NCBI GenBank assembly: GCA_020851855.1
Contig: JADZBY010000518.1
Location: 1 to 6,114, forward strand
Origin: Anaerolineae bacterium
GTDB taxonomy: Bacteria > Chloroflexota > Anaerolineae > Aggregatilineales > UBA2796
Length of the DNA stretch: 6,114 nucleotides
Reading direction: 5' to 3'
Shown: positions 1 through 6,103 of the stretch, piece by piece
Numbering within the stretch: position 1 is the stretch's first letter
How the letters are laid out: each line of letters opens with the position of its first letter
Translations under genes and position numbers: made by a program
Notes under the pieces: generated by a model
The model's input: only the letters and a program-made list of their open reading frames with translations
Database searches by the model: none
What the model was told of the DNA's origin: nothing

Positions 1-2
1 CG

Positions 3-293
3 GGCATCGTGCTGGGCAAAATGCAGGGCTGGCCCGACGCGACGATCCACATCCGCATCGAGCGCGGCGGCGCGTGCGTCTTCGAGGGCCGCGTGCACAC
101 GGGCCGCATCAAACGCCGCGCCGAGGAACTGGTCGCGTACCTGGGCCGCTGTCTGACGTTCCCGGATGGCGTCGTGCTGCTCACCGGCACGGGCGTCGTG
201 CCCGACGGCGATTTCACGCTCGCGCCGGGCGACGAGGTGCGCATCACCATCGACGGCCTGGGCGAGCTGGTGAATAGCGTCGTGGTGGTGTGA
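3..293 (+). CDS. Fumarylacetoacetate hydrolase family protein, C-terminal part (5' truncated by window)
   Basis: This is the last 96 residues of a protein whose start lies before the window; the frame is open from base 3 and ends at TGA 291-293. The closing block LLTGTGVVPDGDFTLAPGD, followed by EVRITIDGLGELVN, matches the C-terminal end of the FAH fold: a conserved TGTG/P turn near the active site, then the 'GD-x-V-x-I-x-I-x-G-x-G-x-L-x-N' closing strands. FAH-family enzymes cleave or hydrate beta-diketo or 2-keto-3-deoxy acids using a divalent metal. The TGTG-V-V-P form resembles a subfamily of roughly 380-residue proteins of unassigned substrate. The metal-binding glutamate/aspartate residues lie upstream and cannot be checked, so substrate and completeness are unknown. 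The GTG at base 9 is an internal Val codon, not a start. The next + strand gene is 525 bases away, so this gene probably ends its own transcript. Confidence 0.8.
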   Translation, partial: GIVLGKMQGWPDATIHIRIERGGACVFEGRVHTGRIKRRAEELVAYLGRCLTFPDGVVLLTGTGVVPDGDFTLAPGDEVRITIDGLGELVNSVVVV

Positions 294-325
294 GGGCGTC
301 CACCGCCTACAACGGACGCGAACGG

Positions 326-404
326 GCGAGGTGGAGAGGGCGGACAACGCAGGCGTTGTCCCTACGACAGACGTGTAGGGACGAGGCCTGCCGCGTCCGT
401 GTTG
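326..404. repeat. 79-bp intergenic repeat, copy 1, built of three overlapping palindromes
   Basis: This copy matches 442-520 at 76 of 79 positions, with an offset of 116 bases. It contains a chain of three palindromes. P1 (342-361) is GGACAACGC, AG, GCGTTGTCC, with perfect 9-bp arms and a 2-nt centre. P2 (358-382) is GTCCCTAC, a 9-nt loop, then GTAGGGAC, with perfect 8-bp arms. P3 (379-398) is GGACGAGGC, CT, GCCGCGTCC, with one A/G mismatch. Neighbouring palindromes share the 4-mer GTCC or GGAC, so as RNA or cruciform P2 would compete with P1 and P3. No open frame with coding character crosses it. It is probably a dispersed palindromic intergenic repeat, but no transposase or target-site duplication is visible. 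Confidence 0.85.
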
Positions 405-427
405 CCTCGTCCGTGTTGCCGCGTCCG
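393..427. repeat. 14-bp tandem repeat, about 2.5 units
   Basis: The unit GCGTCCGTGTTGCC occurs at 393-406, then at 407-420 with its first base changed to T, then as a partial third unit GCGTCCG at 421-427. The first unit overlaps the end of repeat copy 1. The second unit supplies GCCTCGTCC (404-412), a perfect complement of the left arm of palindrome P3 (379-387), so it could form an alternative, better-paired hairpin. This looks like local slippage within or next to the palindromic repeat. Confidence 0.7.
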
Positions 428-441
428 CGCCTACCCATCAT

Positions 442-520
442 GCGAGGTAGAGAGGGCGGACAACGCCTGCGTTGTCCCTACGACAGACGTGTAGGGACGA
501 GGCCTGCCGCGTCCGTGTTG
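442..520. repeat. 79-bp intergenic repeat, copy 2
   Basis: This is the second copy of the 326-404 element in direct orientation, differing at three positions: 333 G versus 449 A, and the central dinucleotide of P1 (351-352 AG versus 467-468 CT). Its palindromes are P1 458-477, P2 474-498 and P3 495-514. Because the P1 arms are perfect, the change AG to CT makes P1 of this copy the exact reverse complement of P1 in copy 1. P2 and P3 are identical between copies. The 37 bases between copies hold the remainder of the 14-bp tandem repeat and a short unique stretch. Confidence 0.85.
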
Positions 521-538
521 GCGCCCACGTTTTCTCTT
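514..538 (+). terminator. Weak possible Rho-independent terminator
   Basis: A 4-bp stem, CGTG (514-517) with CACG (526-529) around an 8-nt loop, is followed directly by TTTTCTCTT (530-538). It could end read-through from the FAH-family gene before the RNase J promoter. The stem is short and its left arm lies in the repeat, so the call is tentative. Alternatively the strong palindromes upstream act as the transcript end without a U-tract. Confidence 0.25.
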
Positions 539-585
539 CGTTATTTGGGAGAAACGGTCAGAAGTGAGGCCCCAAAAATCCGCCC

Positions 586-614
586 TTTCAATTACGCTTC
601 TCATCCTTTATAAT
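586..614 (+). promoter_or_regulatory. Candidate sigma-70-type promoter for RNase J gene
   Basis: A perfect -10 hexamer TATAAT lies at 609-614 in a locally AT-richer stretch within otherwise GC-rich DNA. At 17-bp spacing the -35 position is TTTCAA (586-591), a weak match to TTGACA. Transcription would begin near 621, giving a leader of about 200 nt before the RNase J start at 819. No operator or known riboswitch was recognised in the leader. The -10 is convincing but the -35 is not, and the promoter is unproven. Confidence 0.5.
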
Positions 615-818
615 ACTGGGCGTGATACTCCTCGGACTCCTAGAACTCTCCCTTCTTCCCTGCGCTGAAGGCCTTCCGGACGACGCGGAATTTATCCTTA
701 CCCTGTGCGCTGTGTGCGCTTGCCTTGCCCATGCACCATCGGCGGTGGATTCTGTGCTGCCCACCGGCGGCGGATACCTTTTGACAAGCACTGAATTGGA
801 CTGAGACAAACAACCTCT

Positions 819-2459
819 ATGGCAAAAGCGAAATCGCTTCGTATCATTCCCCTGGGCGGCCTGGGGGAAATCGGCAAAAACATGACCGTGCTGGAATATG
901 GCCGCAACATGATCGTGATCGACTGCGGTGTGATGTTCCCCGAAGGCGACATGCCCGGCATCGACCTGGTGCTGCCCCAGTTTGACTACGTGGTGCAGAA
1001 CCAGGACCGGCTGCGCGGCATCGTCCTGACGCACGGGCATATGGACCACATCGGCGGCCTGCCCTACCTGATGCGCCGGCTGCGCGCGCCCATTTACGGC
1101 ACCGCGCTGACCATCGGGATGGTGCGGCGGCAGCTCGAAGAAGCCCACGTGCTCCAGCAGGCGGACCTGCACATCATCGACGAGCGCGAGACGCTCTCGC
1201 TGGGCGCGTTCAGCGTGCACGCCTTCCCGGTGGCGCACTCCATCCCCGGCTCGGTCGGGCTGGTGATCGATACGCCGGTCGGGTCCATCGTGCACACCGG
1301 CGACTACAAACTGGACGAGACGCCGGCGGGTGGGCGCATCACCGACCTGGACGCCCTGCGCGCGCTGACGCCGAACGGCGTGCTGGCGCTGCTGGCGGAC
1401 AGCACGAACGCCGACCGGCCCGGTCGCACGCCCACCGAAAAGCTGGTGGCCGACGAGCTGGACCGGCTCTTTGACGAGGCAAAGGGCGGGCGCATCATCA
1501 TCGCCACGTTCGCCTCGCTCTTGGCGCGCCTTCAGGAAATCATGGTCCTGGCCCACAAGCACAAGCGCAAGGTCGCGTTGACCGGGCGCAGCCTCGAGGA
1601 AAACGTCGGGCTGGCGCGCGAGTTGGGCTATCTGAACGCGCCCGACGGCCTGATCGTGCCCGTCGACGCGCCCATCCCGGATGGCGAGCTGCTGATCCTG
1701 GCCACCGGCTCCCAGGGCGAGCCGCGCTCTGCCTTGAATCGCATGGCGCAGGGCGAGCATCGCCAGACCCAGGTCAAGCCCGGCGATACGATCATCATCT
1801 CCGGCGGGACCATCCCCGGCAACGAGGAAGAAGTGGGCCGGATGCTCAACAAGCTGTTCGAGCGCGGCGCAAACGTCATCTACGGCAAGCTGGCCACGGT
1901 GCACGTGTCCGGGCACGGCAGCCGCGACGAGATGCAGGCCATGATCGAGGCGGTGCGGCCCCGGTTCCTGATCCCGGTCCACGGCGAGACGCGCCACCTG
2001 CACCTGCACGCCCGGCTGGCGCTGCACACGGGCGTGATCGCGTCGGATGGCGTGTTCATCCTGAACAACGGCGCGGCGTGGACCACCGACGGCTTCCGCG
2101 CCTGGCTGGATGCGCCGGTCCCGGCCAACGATGTGTACGTCGACGGCCACCTGATCGGGGAGATCGGCGAGGCGATCATGGAAGACCGCCAGCGCCTATC
2201 GCAGGACGGCTTCATCGTGGCCCTCATCCCGGTCAATGCGCACAACAAGCTCGCCGGGGAGCCGCAGATCATCAGCCGGGGCTTTGTCCCACTCAACGGC
2301 TCGCGTGATCTGATGCGCGAGGCGCAGAAGGCCATCCGGCAGCACTTCCAGCGCGGCCAGCACGTCCGGCAGGACAGCATCGAGCAAACGCTGCAGAACT
2401 TCTTCTACCGCGAGACGCGCTCCCGGCCCGTCGTGCTGCCCAGCTTCATCCAGGTGTAA
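819..2459 (+). CDS. rnj: Ribonuclease J (metallo-beta-lactamase / beta-CASP RNase)
   Basis: RNase J is a cytoplasmic, zinc-dependent 5'-3' exoribonuclease and endoribonuclease for mRNA turnover and rRNA/tRNA maturation. The 546-residue product has the usual family length. Visible parts are the N-terminal beta-lactamase strands (PLGGLGEIGKN, 11-21), metal motif HGHMDH (72-77), H140 in VAHSIPGS, D162 in HTGDYK, then the beta-CASP insert with ADSTN (193-197), ATFAS (229-233), GRSLE (256-260) and TGSQGEP (296-302). HVSGHG (362-367) and IPVHGE (385-390) complete the active site. The C-terminal domain (about 440-546) ends in the typical FFYRETRSRPVVLP block. Every expected catalytic residue is present. 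One variation is Met75, where relatives known to me usually have Glu (HGHEDH). The ATG at 819 fits the family N-terminus, but no clear Shine-Dalgarno precedes it. The gene stands alone on its strand and converges on the ABC operon. Confidence 0.96.
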   Translation: MAKAKSLRIIPLGGLGEIGKNMTVLEYGRNMIVIDCGVMFPEGDMPGIDLVLPQFDYVVQNQDRLRGIVLTHGHMDHIGGLPYLMRRLRAPIYGTALTIGMVRRQLEEAHVLQQADLHIIDERETLSLGAFSVHAFPVAHSIPGSVGLVIDTPVGSIVHTGDYKLDETPAGGRITDLDALRALTPNGVLALLADSTNADRPGRTPTEKLVADELDRLFDEAKGGRIIIATFASLLARLQEIMVLAHKHKRKVALTGRSLEENVGLARELGYLNAPDGLIVPVDAPIPDGELLILATGSQGEPRSALNRMAQGEHRQTQVKPGDTIIISGGTIPGNEEEVGRMLNKLFERGANVIYGKLATVHVSGHGSRDEMQAMIEAVRPRFLIPVHGETRHLHLHARLALHTGVIASDGVFILNNGAAWTTDGFRAWLDAPVPANDVYVDGHLIGEIGEAIMEDRQRLSQDGFIVALIPVNAHNKLAGEPQIISRGFVPLNGSRDLMREAQKAIRQHFQRGQHVRQDSIEQTLQNFFYRETRSRPVVLPSFIQV

Positions 2460-2471
2460 GGGCGGCTCTGG

Positions 2472-2577
2472 CCCTCACTCCCCCAACCCCTCTCCCGATG
2501 GGCGAGAGGGGAGAAAAACAGGACGAAGCCCGTGTTCTGTTCCCCTCGCCCTGGGGGAGAGGGGACGGGGGTGAGGG
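2472..2577. repeat. 106-bp palindromic repeat between convergent genes, likely transcription terminator (copy A)
   Basis: The outer arms, CCCTCACTCCCCC... (2472-2494) and GAGAGGGGACGGGGGTGAGGG reduced to its pairing part (2557-2577), are near-complementary over more than 20 bases. The left half contains an inner hairpin: CCCCTCTC (2487-2494), a 9-nt loop, GAGAGGGG (2504-2511). The right half contains CCCCTC (2542-2547) pairing with GAGGGG (2559-2564). On the + strand the full structure is followed by TTTCTT (2578-2583), so it is well placed to stop RNase J transcripts. It also follows the permease stop on the other strand by only a few bases. The same family recurs at 5996-6103, so it is a dispersed repeat used here as a probable two-way terminator, not a gene-specific one. 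Confidence 0.75.
2514..2541 (-). terminator. Possible terminator for the ABC operon, inside the palindromic repeat
   Basis: Read on the - strand, AACAG (from 2541) pairs with CTGTT (to 2517) around a partly paired inner segment containing ACG/CGT. The T-run 2518-2514 follows, overlapping the end of the stem. It lies about 40-70 bases after the permease stop. The stem is weak, so it would act mainly together with the larger palindrome around it. Confidence 0.3.
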
Positions 2578-2582
2578 TTTCT

Positions 2583-5144
2583 TCACTCGTATTGCAAGGC
2601 GCGCACGATGTCCAGCCGGGCGGCGTTGCGCGCGGGCAGGATGGCCGCCAGAAGCGCCGCGATCACGCCCGCCACGATGGCCGCGATCATGCCGATCACC
2701 GGGAAGGCATACGGCACGTTCCACCCGATCAGGCTGAAGGCGCTGATGAAGCCATAACTGATGGCCACGCCGGCCACCACGCCCATTGCCGCGCCGAACA
2801 GGCCCAGCAGCAGCGCTTCCGCCGTCACCACGCGGCGCACCTGCTTACGACTGCCGCCCACCGCGCGCACCACGCCGATCTCCCGGCGGCGCTCCATGAC
2901 GTTGATCGCCAGCGTATTCACCAGCCCCAGCACGGCGGGGATCAGGATCAGGATGCCCAGCCCGTAGAACAACTGGAGCGCCACGCCGATCAGGTCGTTG
3001 AGCGTCTGGCGATATTCGCCCGTCACCAGCGGCGTGAACTGCGGATAGTCGGCGGCGATGGCCTCGATCCTGGCGTTCACCGCCTGCGCATCTTCGCCGG
3101 GGCGCAGCTTGACCAGGATCATGATGTCTTCCGCCTTCTGGAAGTCGGCGGCGAGATTGTCCTGGCTCAGGAACATGGCGTTGACCTTGAAGCTGAGCAG
3201 GTCATTGGCGATGCCCACGACGTTGTACGTCTGCGCGCCGTTGGGCGTCGGCAGGCTGAACTCGCTGCCCATCTGGAGCGACAGCCCGAAGGCGGTGATC
3301 GAGTTCACGATCACGTTGCGGCCCTCGCCGAGCTGCGCATAGGCCGTCGCCGGGTCGCCCTCGACAAAATCCAGGTTCGAGACGCGCGGGTACTCCGCCG
3401 GGTCGATGCCCATCAGTTCCAGCGGCTTGCCGTTGATCACACTCGTGGCATAACGCAGCGCGCCGACGGCTTCCACTTCCGGCAGGGCGCGAATCTGCTC
3501 GGCCAGCACCGGGTCTGCGCCCACGACGTTGCGGTACGTGGCGACGGTGCGCGGCATGAGCATGATGTCGCTGGAAAAGTTGCGGTTCACCATGTCTTTG
3601 ATGAACGTGTCGAAGCTGGCCACCAGCGCGCCCATCAGGACGAGCGTCGCCAGCCCGATCATGAGCGTGCTGGCCGTGATCGCAGCCCGGCCCGGCTGGC
3701 GGATCAGGTTGCCACGCGCCAGATCGCCCTCACGCGCGTACCAGACCGAGAGCAGCGGGCTGAGCAGGCGCGCCACCGGCATGACCAGCGCCGGGGCGAC
3801 CGCGACCATGCCCACCATGAACACCACCGCGCCCGCCGCGCCCGTCTTGCCGCCGCCCAGCAGCATGATCGCGCCGAACGCCATCACCACCAGACCGATG
3901 GTCAGGCCCCGGCGGGCGGCTTTCCGCACGGCGATATCCGCCACGGGCCGCAGCCCTTCCAACGGCGCCACTTTGGCGGCGTTGCGCGCGGGCACATACC
4001 CCGCAACCAGCGTGGTGATCATGCCAATGGCCAGCGCTCCGAGCGCCGCGCCGGGCGTCACCTCGATGGTCATCTCCCTGCCGGCCATGAACACGGAGAT
4101 GGCCGACGTCATGAGCGTATTCAGCGTACCCGCCATCAGGTAGCCCACGATCAGCCCGGCCACCGAGCCGATCACGCCCTGGATCAGGCTCTCGACCAGG
4201 ATCAGCCACGTCACCTGCCGCCGCGACGCCCCGATGGCGCGCAGCATGGCCAGATCGTGGCGGCGTTCGACCACCACGGTGCGGAAGGTGTTGAAGATCA
4301 GGAATCCGCCGATGAACAGCGCCAGCAGGCCCATGGCGTACATCATGATGTAGCCGATTTCCGCCGCGCTGAACGAGGTCGCGTCGTCGGCGGTGTCCAG
4401 CTCGAAGCCATCACCCACCGCCGCCAGCACTGCCTGCCCCACCGCGTCGCGGTCCGCGCCCGGCGTGATGGCGATGTCGATGGCGTTGATCAGGCCCGGC
4501 TGTCGCAGGGCGCTCTGCGCGTCGGCCAGGCTGACGTAGACCGGAATGGCCTGCGGGCTGATCGGCTCCGCGAGCAGCCCGACGACGTTGTACAGCCGCA
4601 AGCCGCCCGCCGTGAGCAGCGGCAGCATGGTGTTCAGGCCGATTTCGGGGGCCAGATCGGCCACACCGGCGGGCAAAAGCGCCTTGTTCGCATCGCCCGG
4701 CTGAAGGAAACGGCCCTCGCTCATCGCATACGGGCGCACGTCCTGCGCCGTCTGCGGGTCGAGGCCGATCAGCTCGATCTGCGCCGCCGAGCCGATGGAG
4801 CCGGTCTTGCCCACGTCGGGCAGCAGGATCAGGCGTCGCAGCACGCCCGACACGGCGGACACATCCGCCACGCCGGCGACTTTCTCAAGCGTCTCCGGCG
4901 CGAAGCTCTCGCCGGTGGCGCTCACTACGGTCAGATCGACCGTGCCCGACGCGGCCAGCATCGTGCCTCTCAGCATGGAGATGGCCGCCGGAAGGATCAG
5001 GTTGATGGCGAAAATCAGCGCCACGCCGATGACGATGGCCAGCGTGGTCAGCGTCGTGCGCAGCTTACGGGCGCTCAGGTAGCGCAGCGCCATGAGGGTC
5101 ATTTGCCACACCAACGACAGGGTGGCGCGCATGGACTTGGACAT
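2583..5144 (-). CDS. ABC transporter permease with two FtsX domains (LolC/MacB/YbbP-like)
   Basis: This 853-residue membrane protein is the permease partner of the ATPase just upstream. About ten membrane segments can be read: about 32-54, 265-290, 312-345, 365-385, 412-430, 437-457, 487-510, 715-747, 773-800 and 812-835. Two large extracytoplasmic domains lie after the first (about 55-262) and seventh (about 511-712) segments. It is an internal duplication: ERRHDLAMLRAIGASRRQV (293-311) mirrors ERRREIGVVRAVGGSRKQV (751-769), and VPARNAAKVAPLEGLRP (384-400) mirrors LPARNAARLDIVRALQYE (836-853). These are the FtsX coupling loop and C-terminal signature. Ten segments and this length resemble the YbbP-type fused permease more than four-segment MacB or LolC. 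Such complexes move lipids, lipoproteins or peptides, or transmit force across the membrane; the substrate here is unknown. The start at 5144 is favoured over Met5 by the GGAGG site. The stop at 2585-2583 is only 5 bases from the palindromic repeat. Confidence 0.93.
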   Translation of the reverse strand: MSKSMRATLSLVWQMTLMALRYLSARKLRTTLTTLAIVIGVALIFAINLILPAAISMLRGTMLAASGTVDLTVVSATGESFAPETLEKVAGVADVSAVSGVLRRLILLPDVGKTGSIGSAAQIELIGLDPQTAQDVRPYAMSEGRFLQPGDANKALLPAGVADLAPEIGLNTMLPLLTAGGLRLYNVVGLLAEPISPQAIPVYVSLADAQSALRQPGLINAIDIAITPGADRDAVGQAVLAAVGDGFELDTADDATSFSAAEIGYIMMYAMGLLALFIGGFLIFNTFRTVVVERRHDLAMLRAIGASRRQVTWLILVESLIQGVIGSVAGLIVGYLMAGTLNTLMTSAISVFMAGREMTIEVTPGAALGALAIGMITTLVAGYVPARNAAKVAPLEGLRPVADIAVRKAARRGLTIGLVVMAFGAIMLLGGGKTGAAGAVVFMVGMVAVAPALVMPVARLLSPLLSVWYAREGDLARGNLIRQPGRAAITASTLMIGLATLVLMGALVASFDTFIKDMVNRNFSSDIMLMPRTVATYRNVVGADPVLAEQIRALPEVEAVGALRYATSVINGKPLELMGIDPAEYPRVSNLDFVEGDPATAYAQLGEGRNVIVNSITAFGLSLQMGSEFSLPTPNGAQTYNVVGIANDLLSFKVNAMFLSQDNLAADFQKAEDIMILVKLRPGEDAQAVNARIEAIAADYPQFTPLVTGEYRQTLNDLIGVALQLFYGLGILILIPAVLGLVNTLAINVMERRREIGVVRAVGGSRKQVRRVVTAEALLLGLFGAAMGVVAGVAISYGFISAFSLIGWNVPYAFPVIGMIAAIVAGVIAALLAAILPARNAARLDIVRALQYE

Positions 5145-5149
5145 GGTAT

Positions 5150-5157
5150 TCCTCCCC
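5150..5157 (-). promoter_or_regulatory. Strong ribosome binding site of the permease gene
   Basis: On the - strand GGGGAGGA (5157-5150) precedes ATG 5144-5142 by 5 bases and lies in the 14-base gap after the ATPase stop codon. It fixes the permease start at Met1 and supports co-translation of the two genes from one message. Confidence 0.85.
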
Positions 5158-5158
5158 G

Positions 5159-5899
5159 TCAGCGCACGGCGACTTTGCCAAAGCGCTCACGGATATCTTC
5201 GGGGCTGCTCTGCCCGGCCAGCCGGTTCTCGTCCACGATCTGGCCGTCCTTCAGGAACACGATCCGGTCGGCGTGGGCGGCAATGCGTGGATCGTGCGTG
5301 ACGATGATCACGGTGCGGCCCCAGTCGTCGGACGCCTTGCGCAGCAGCCCGACGATCTCGTCGCTGGCCTGGGAGTCCAGGTTGCCGGTCGGCTCGTCGC
5401 CCAGGATCAGCGCCGGGTTGGTGACCATCGCCCGCGCCAGCGCCACACGCTGCTGCTGCCCGCCGGAAAGCTCCGCCGGGCGGTGCTCGCCGCGATCCAC
5501 CAGCCCGACGCGAGACAGCGCCTCGTCGGCGCGCTGCAGGGCAGTAGCGCGCGGCACGCCGTCCAGGATGAGCGGCATGGCCACGTTCTCACGGGCGGTG
5601 AGGACCGGGATCAGGTTGAAGAACTGAAAGACGAAGCCGATGCGCGTCCGGCGCAGGGCCGAGAGCGCCTCGTCGTCCAGCGCGCCCAGGTCGGCGTCGC
5701 CCAGCAACACCTTGCCCGTGGTGGGCCGGTCCAGCCCACCGAGCAGATACAACAGCGTGCTCTTGCCCGATCCGCTCGGCCCCATGATGGCCACGAACTC
5801 GCCCGGCTCCACGCTCAGGTTCACACCGCGCAGGGCGTGGACGGGGTGTCCAGAATCCCCGAAGGTCTTGCTCAGGTTCTCGGTACGCAGGGTACTCAT
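5159..5899 (-). CDS. ABC transporter ATP-binding protein (LolD/MacB/YbbA class)
   Basis: This 246-residue cytoplasmic ATPase powers the FtsX-type permease encoded 14 bases downstream. All nucleotide-binding motifs are intact: Walker A GPSGSGKST (40-48), Q-loop Gln92 in VFQFFNLIPVLTARENV, signature LSGGQQQRVALARA (144-157), Walker B LILGDEP (164-170) with the GNLDS D-loop, and switch His202 in VTHDPRIA. FNLIP after the Q-loop and DEPTGNLD are typical of the LolD/FtsE/MacB lineage. The frame also has an ATG at 5929, giving 10 more residues. I chose 5899 because MSTLRTENLSK fits the family N-terminus and GAGGA lies 8 bases before it, although GGAAG before 5929 leaves the longer form possible. 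No promoter was recognised upstream. ATPase first and permease second is the common operon order for this class, and no periplasmic adaptor gene lies in the window. Confidence 0.95.
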   Translation of the reverse strand: MSTLRTENLSKTFGDSGHPVHALRGVNLSVEPGEFVAIMGPSGSGKSTLLYLLGGLDRPTTGKVLLGDADLGALDDEALSALRRTRIGFVFQFFNLIPVLTARENVAMPLILDGVPRATALQRADEALSRVGLVDRGEHRPAELSGGQQQRVALARAMVTNPALILGDEPTGNLDSQASDEIVGLLRKASDDWGRTVIIVTHDPRIAAHADRIVFLKDGQIVDENRLAGQSSPEDIRERFGKVAVR

Positions 5900-5907
5900 T
5901 GCCGTTT

Positions 5908-5912
5908 TCCTC
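5908..5912 (-). promoter_or_regulatory. Ribosome binding site that decides the ATPase start
   Basis: On the - strand GAGGA (5912-5908) sits 8 bases before ATG 5899-5897. It is better spaced than GGAAG, which lies 9 bases before the alternative ATG at 5929, so it supports the shorter 246-residue protein. Confidence 0.6.
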
Positions 5913-5952
5913 ACTTGCCCGATGGGCATTTCGACACACTTCCGGAATCCTG

Positions 5953-5971
5953 GACAGCGGCACAGGCTGTC
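5953..5971. other. Short inverted repeat upstream of the ABC operon
   Basis: GACAGC (5953-5958) and GCTGTC (5966-5971) form perfect 6-bp arms around a 7-nt centre, about 54 bases before the chosen ATPase start. It could be an operator or a leader hairpin of the ABC operon, but no regulator gene lies beside it and no promoter boxes were recognised around it, so its role is open. Confidence 0.35.
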
Positions 5972-5995
5972 TCCGGCCCAATCGCTTGCTTCGGA

Positions 5996-6103
5996 CCCTC
6001 ACCCCAACCCCTCTCCCTCATGGAGAGGGGCTAAAAACCGCAGGCCGCGCCTCGCCTTTCTCCCCTCTCGCCATGAGGGAGAGAGGGGCCGGGGGAGTGA
6101 GGG
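5996..6103. repeat. 108-bp palindromic repeat, copy B, inverted relative to copy A
   Basis: Like copy A it begins CCCTCACCCC and ends GGGGGAGTGAGGG, with two inner hairpins: CCCCTCTCC (6008-6016) with GGAGAGGGG (6022-6030), and CCCCTCTC (6062-6069) with GAGAGGGG (6081-6088). The reverse complement of copy A aligns best: 16 bases at 6057-6072 (TTTCTCCCCTCTCGCC) match 2516-2501 exactly, and both then end in GGGGGAGTGAGGG. It lies about 97 bases upstream of the ATPase start. No U-tract follows it on either strand, so terminator activity is less clear here than for copy A. Confidence 0.75.

Noticed and set aside
326..520. CRISPR array
   Set aside because: There are only two repeat units, each 79 bp and built of several palindromes, with a 37-base gap containing a tandem repeat and no cas genes nearby.
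290..613. A 107-residue + strand open frame in the intergenic repeat region
   Set aside because: It translates the palindromic repeats, overlaps the FAH stop codon, has no ribosome binding site seen, and its sequence is repetitive because of the DNA repeats.
781..786. Perfect TTGACA as a -35 box just before RNase J
   Set aside because: At normal spacing the -10 position (804-809) reads AGACAA, which does not fit. Any start site would fall almost on the ATG. The TATAAT at 609 is the better candidate.
588..2150. A 520-residue - strand open frame antisense to RNase J
   Set aside because: It has the same shadow composition (repeated DQ, HDHD, RQ, VG runs), no recognisable domain, and complete overlap with a conserved RNase J gene.
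2532..5627. A 1031-residue + strand open frame antisense to the permease and ATPase
   Set aside because: It is rich in His, Gln, Arg and Asp with low complexity, as expected from the reverse strand of GC-rich coding DNA. The opposite strand encodes two clearly recognisable proteins with intact motifs.
5900..5929. N-terminal extension of the ATPase starting at ATG 5929
   Set aside because: The 10 extra residues (MPIGQVRKTA) do not belong to the ABC fold, and the internal ATG at 5899 has the better-placed GAGGA site. The longer form remains possible.
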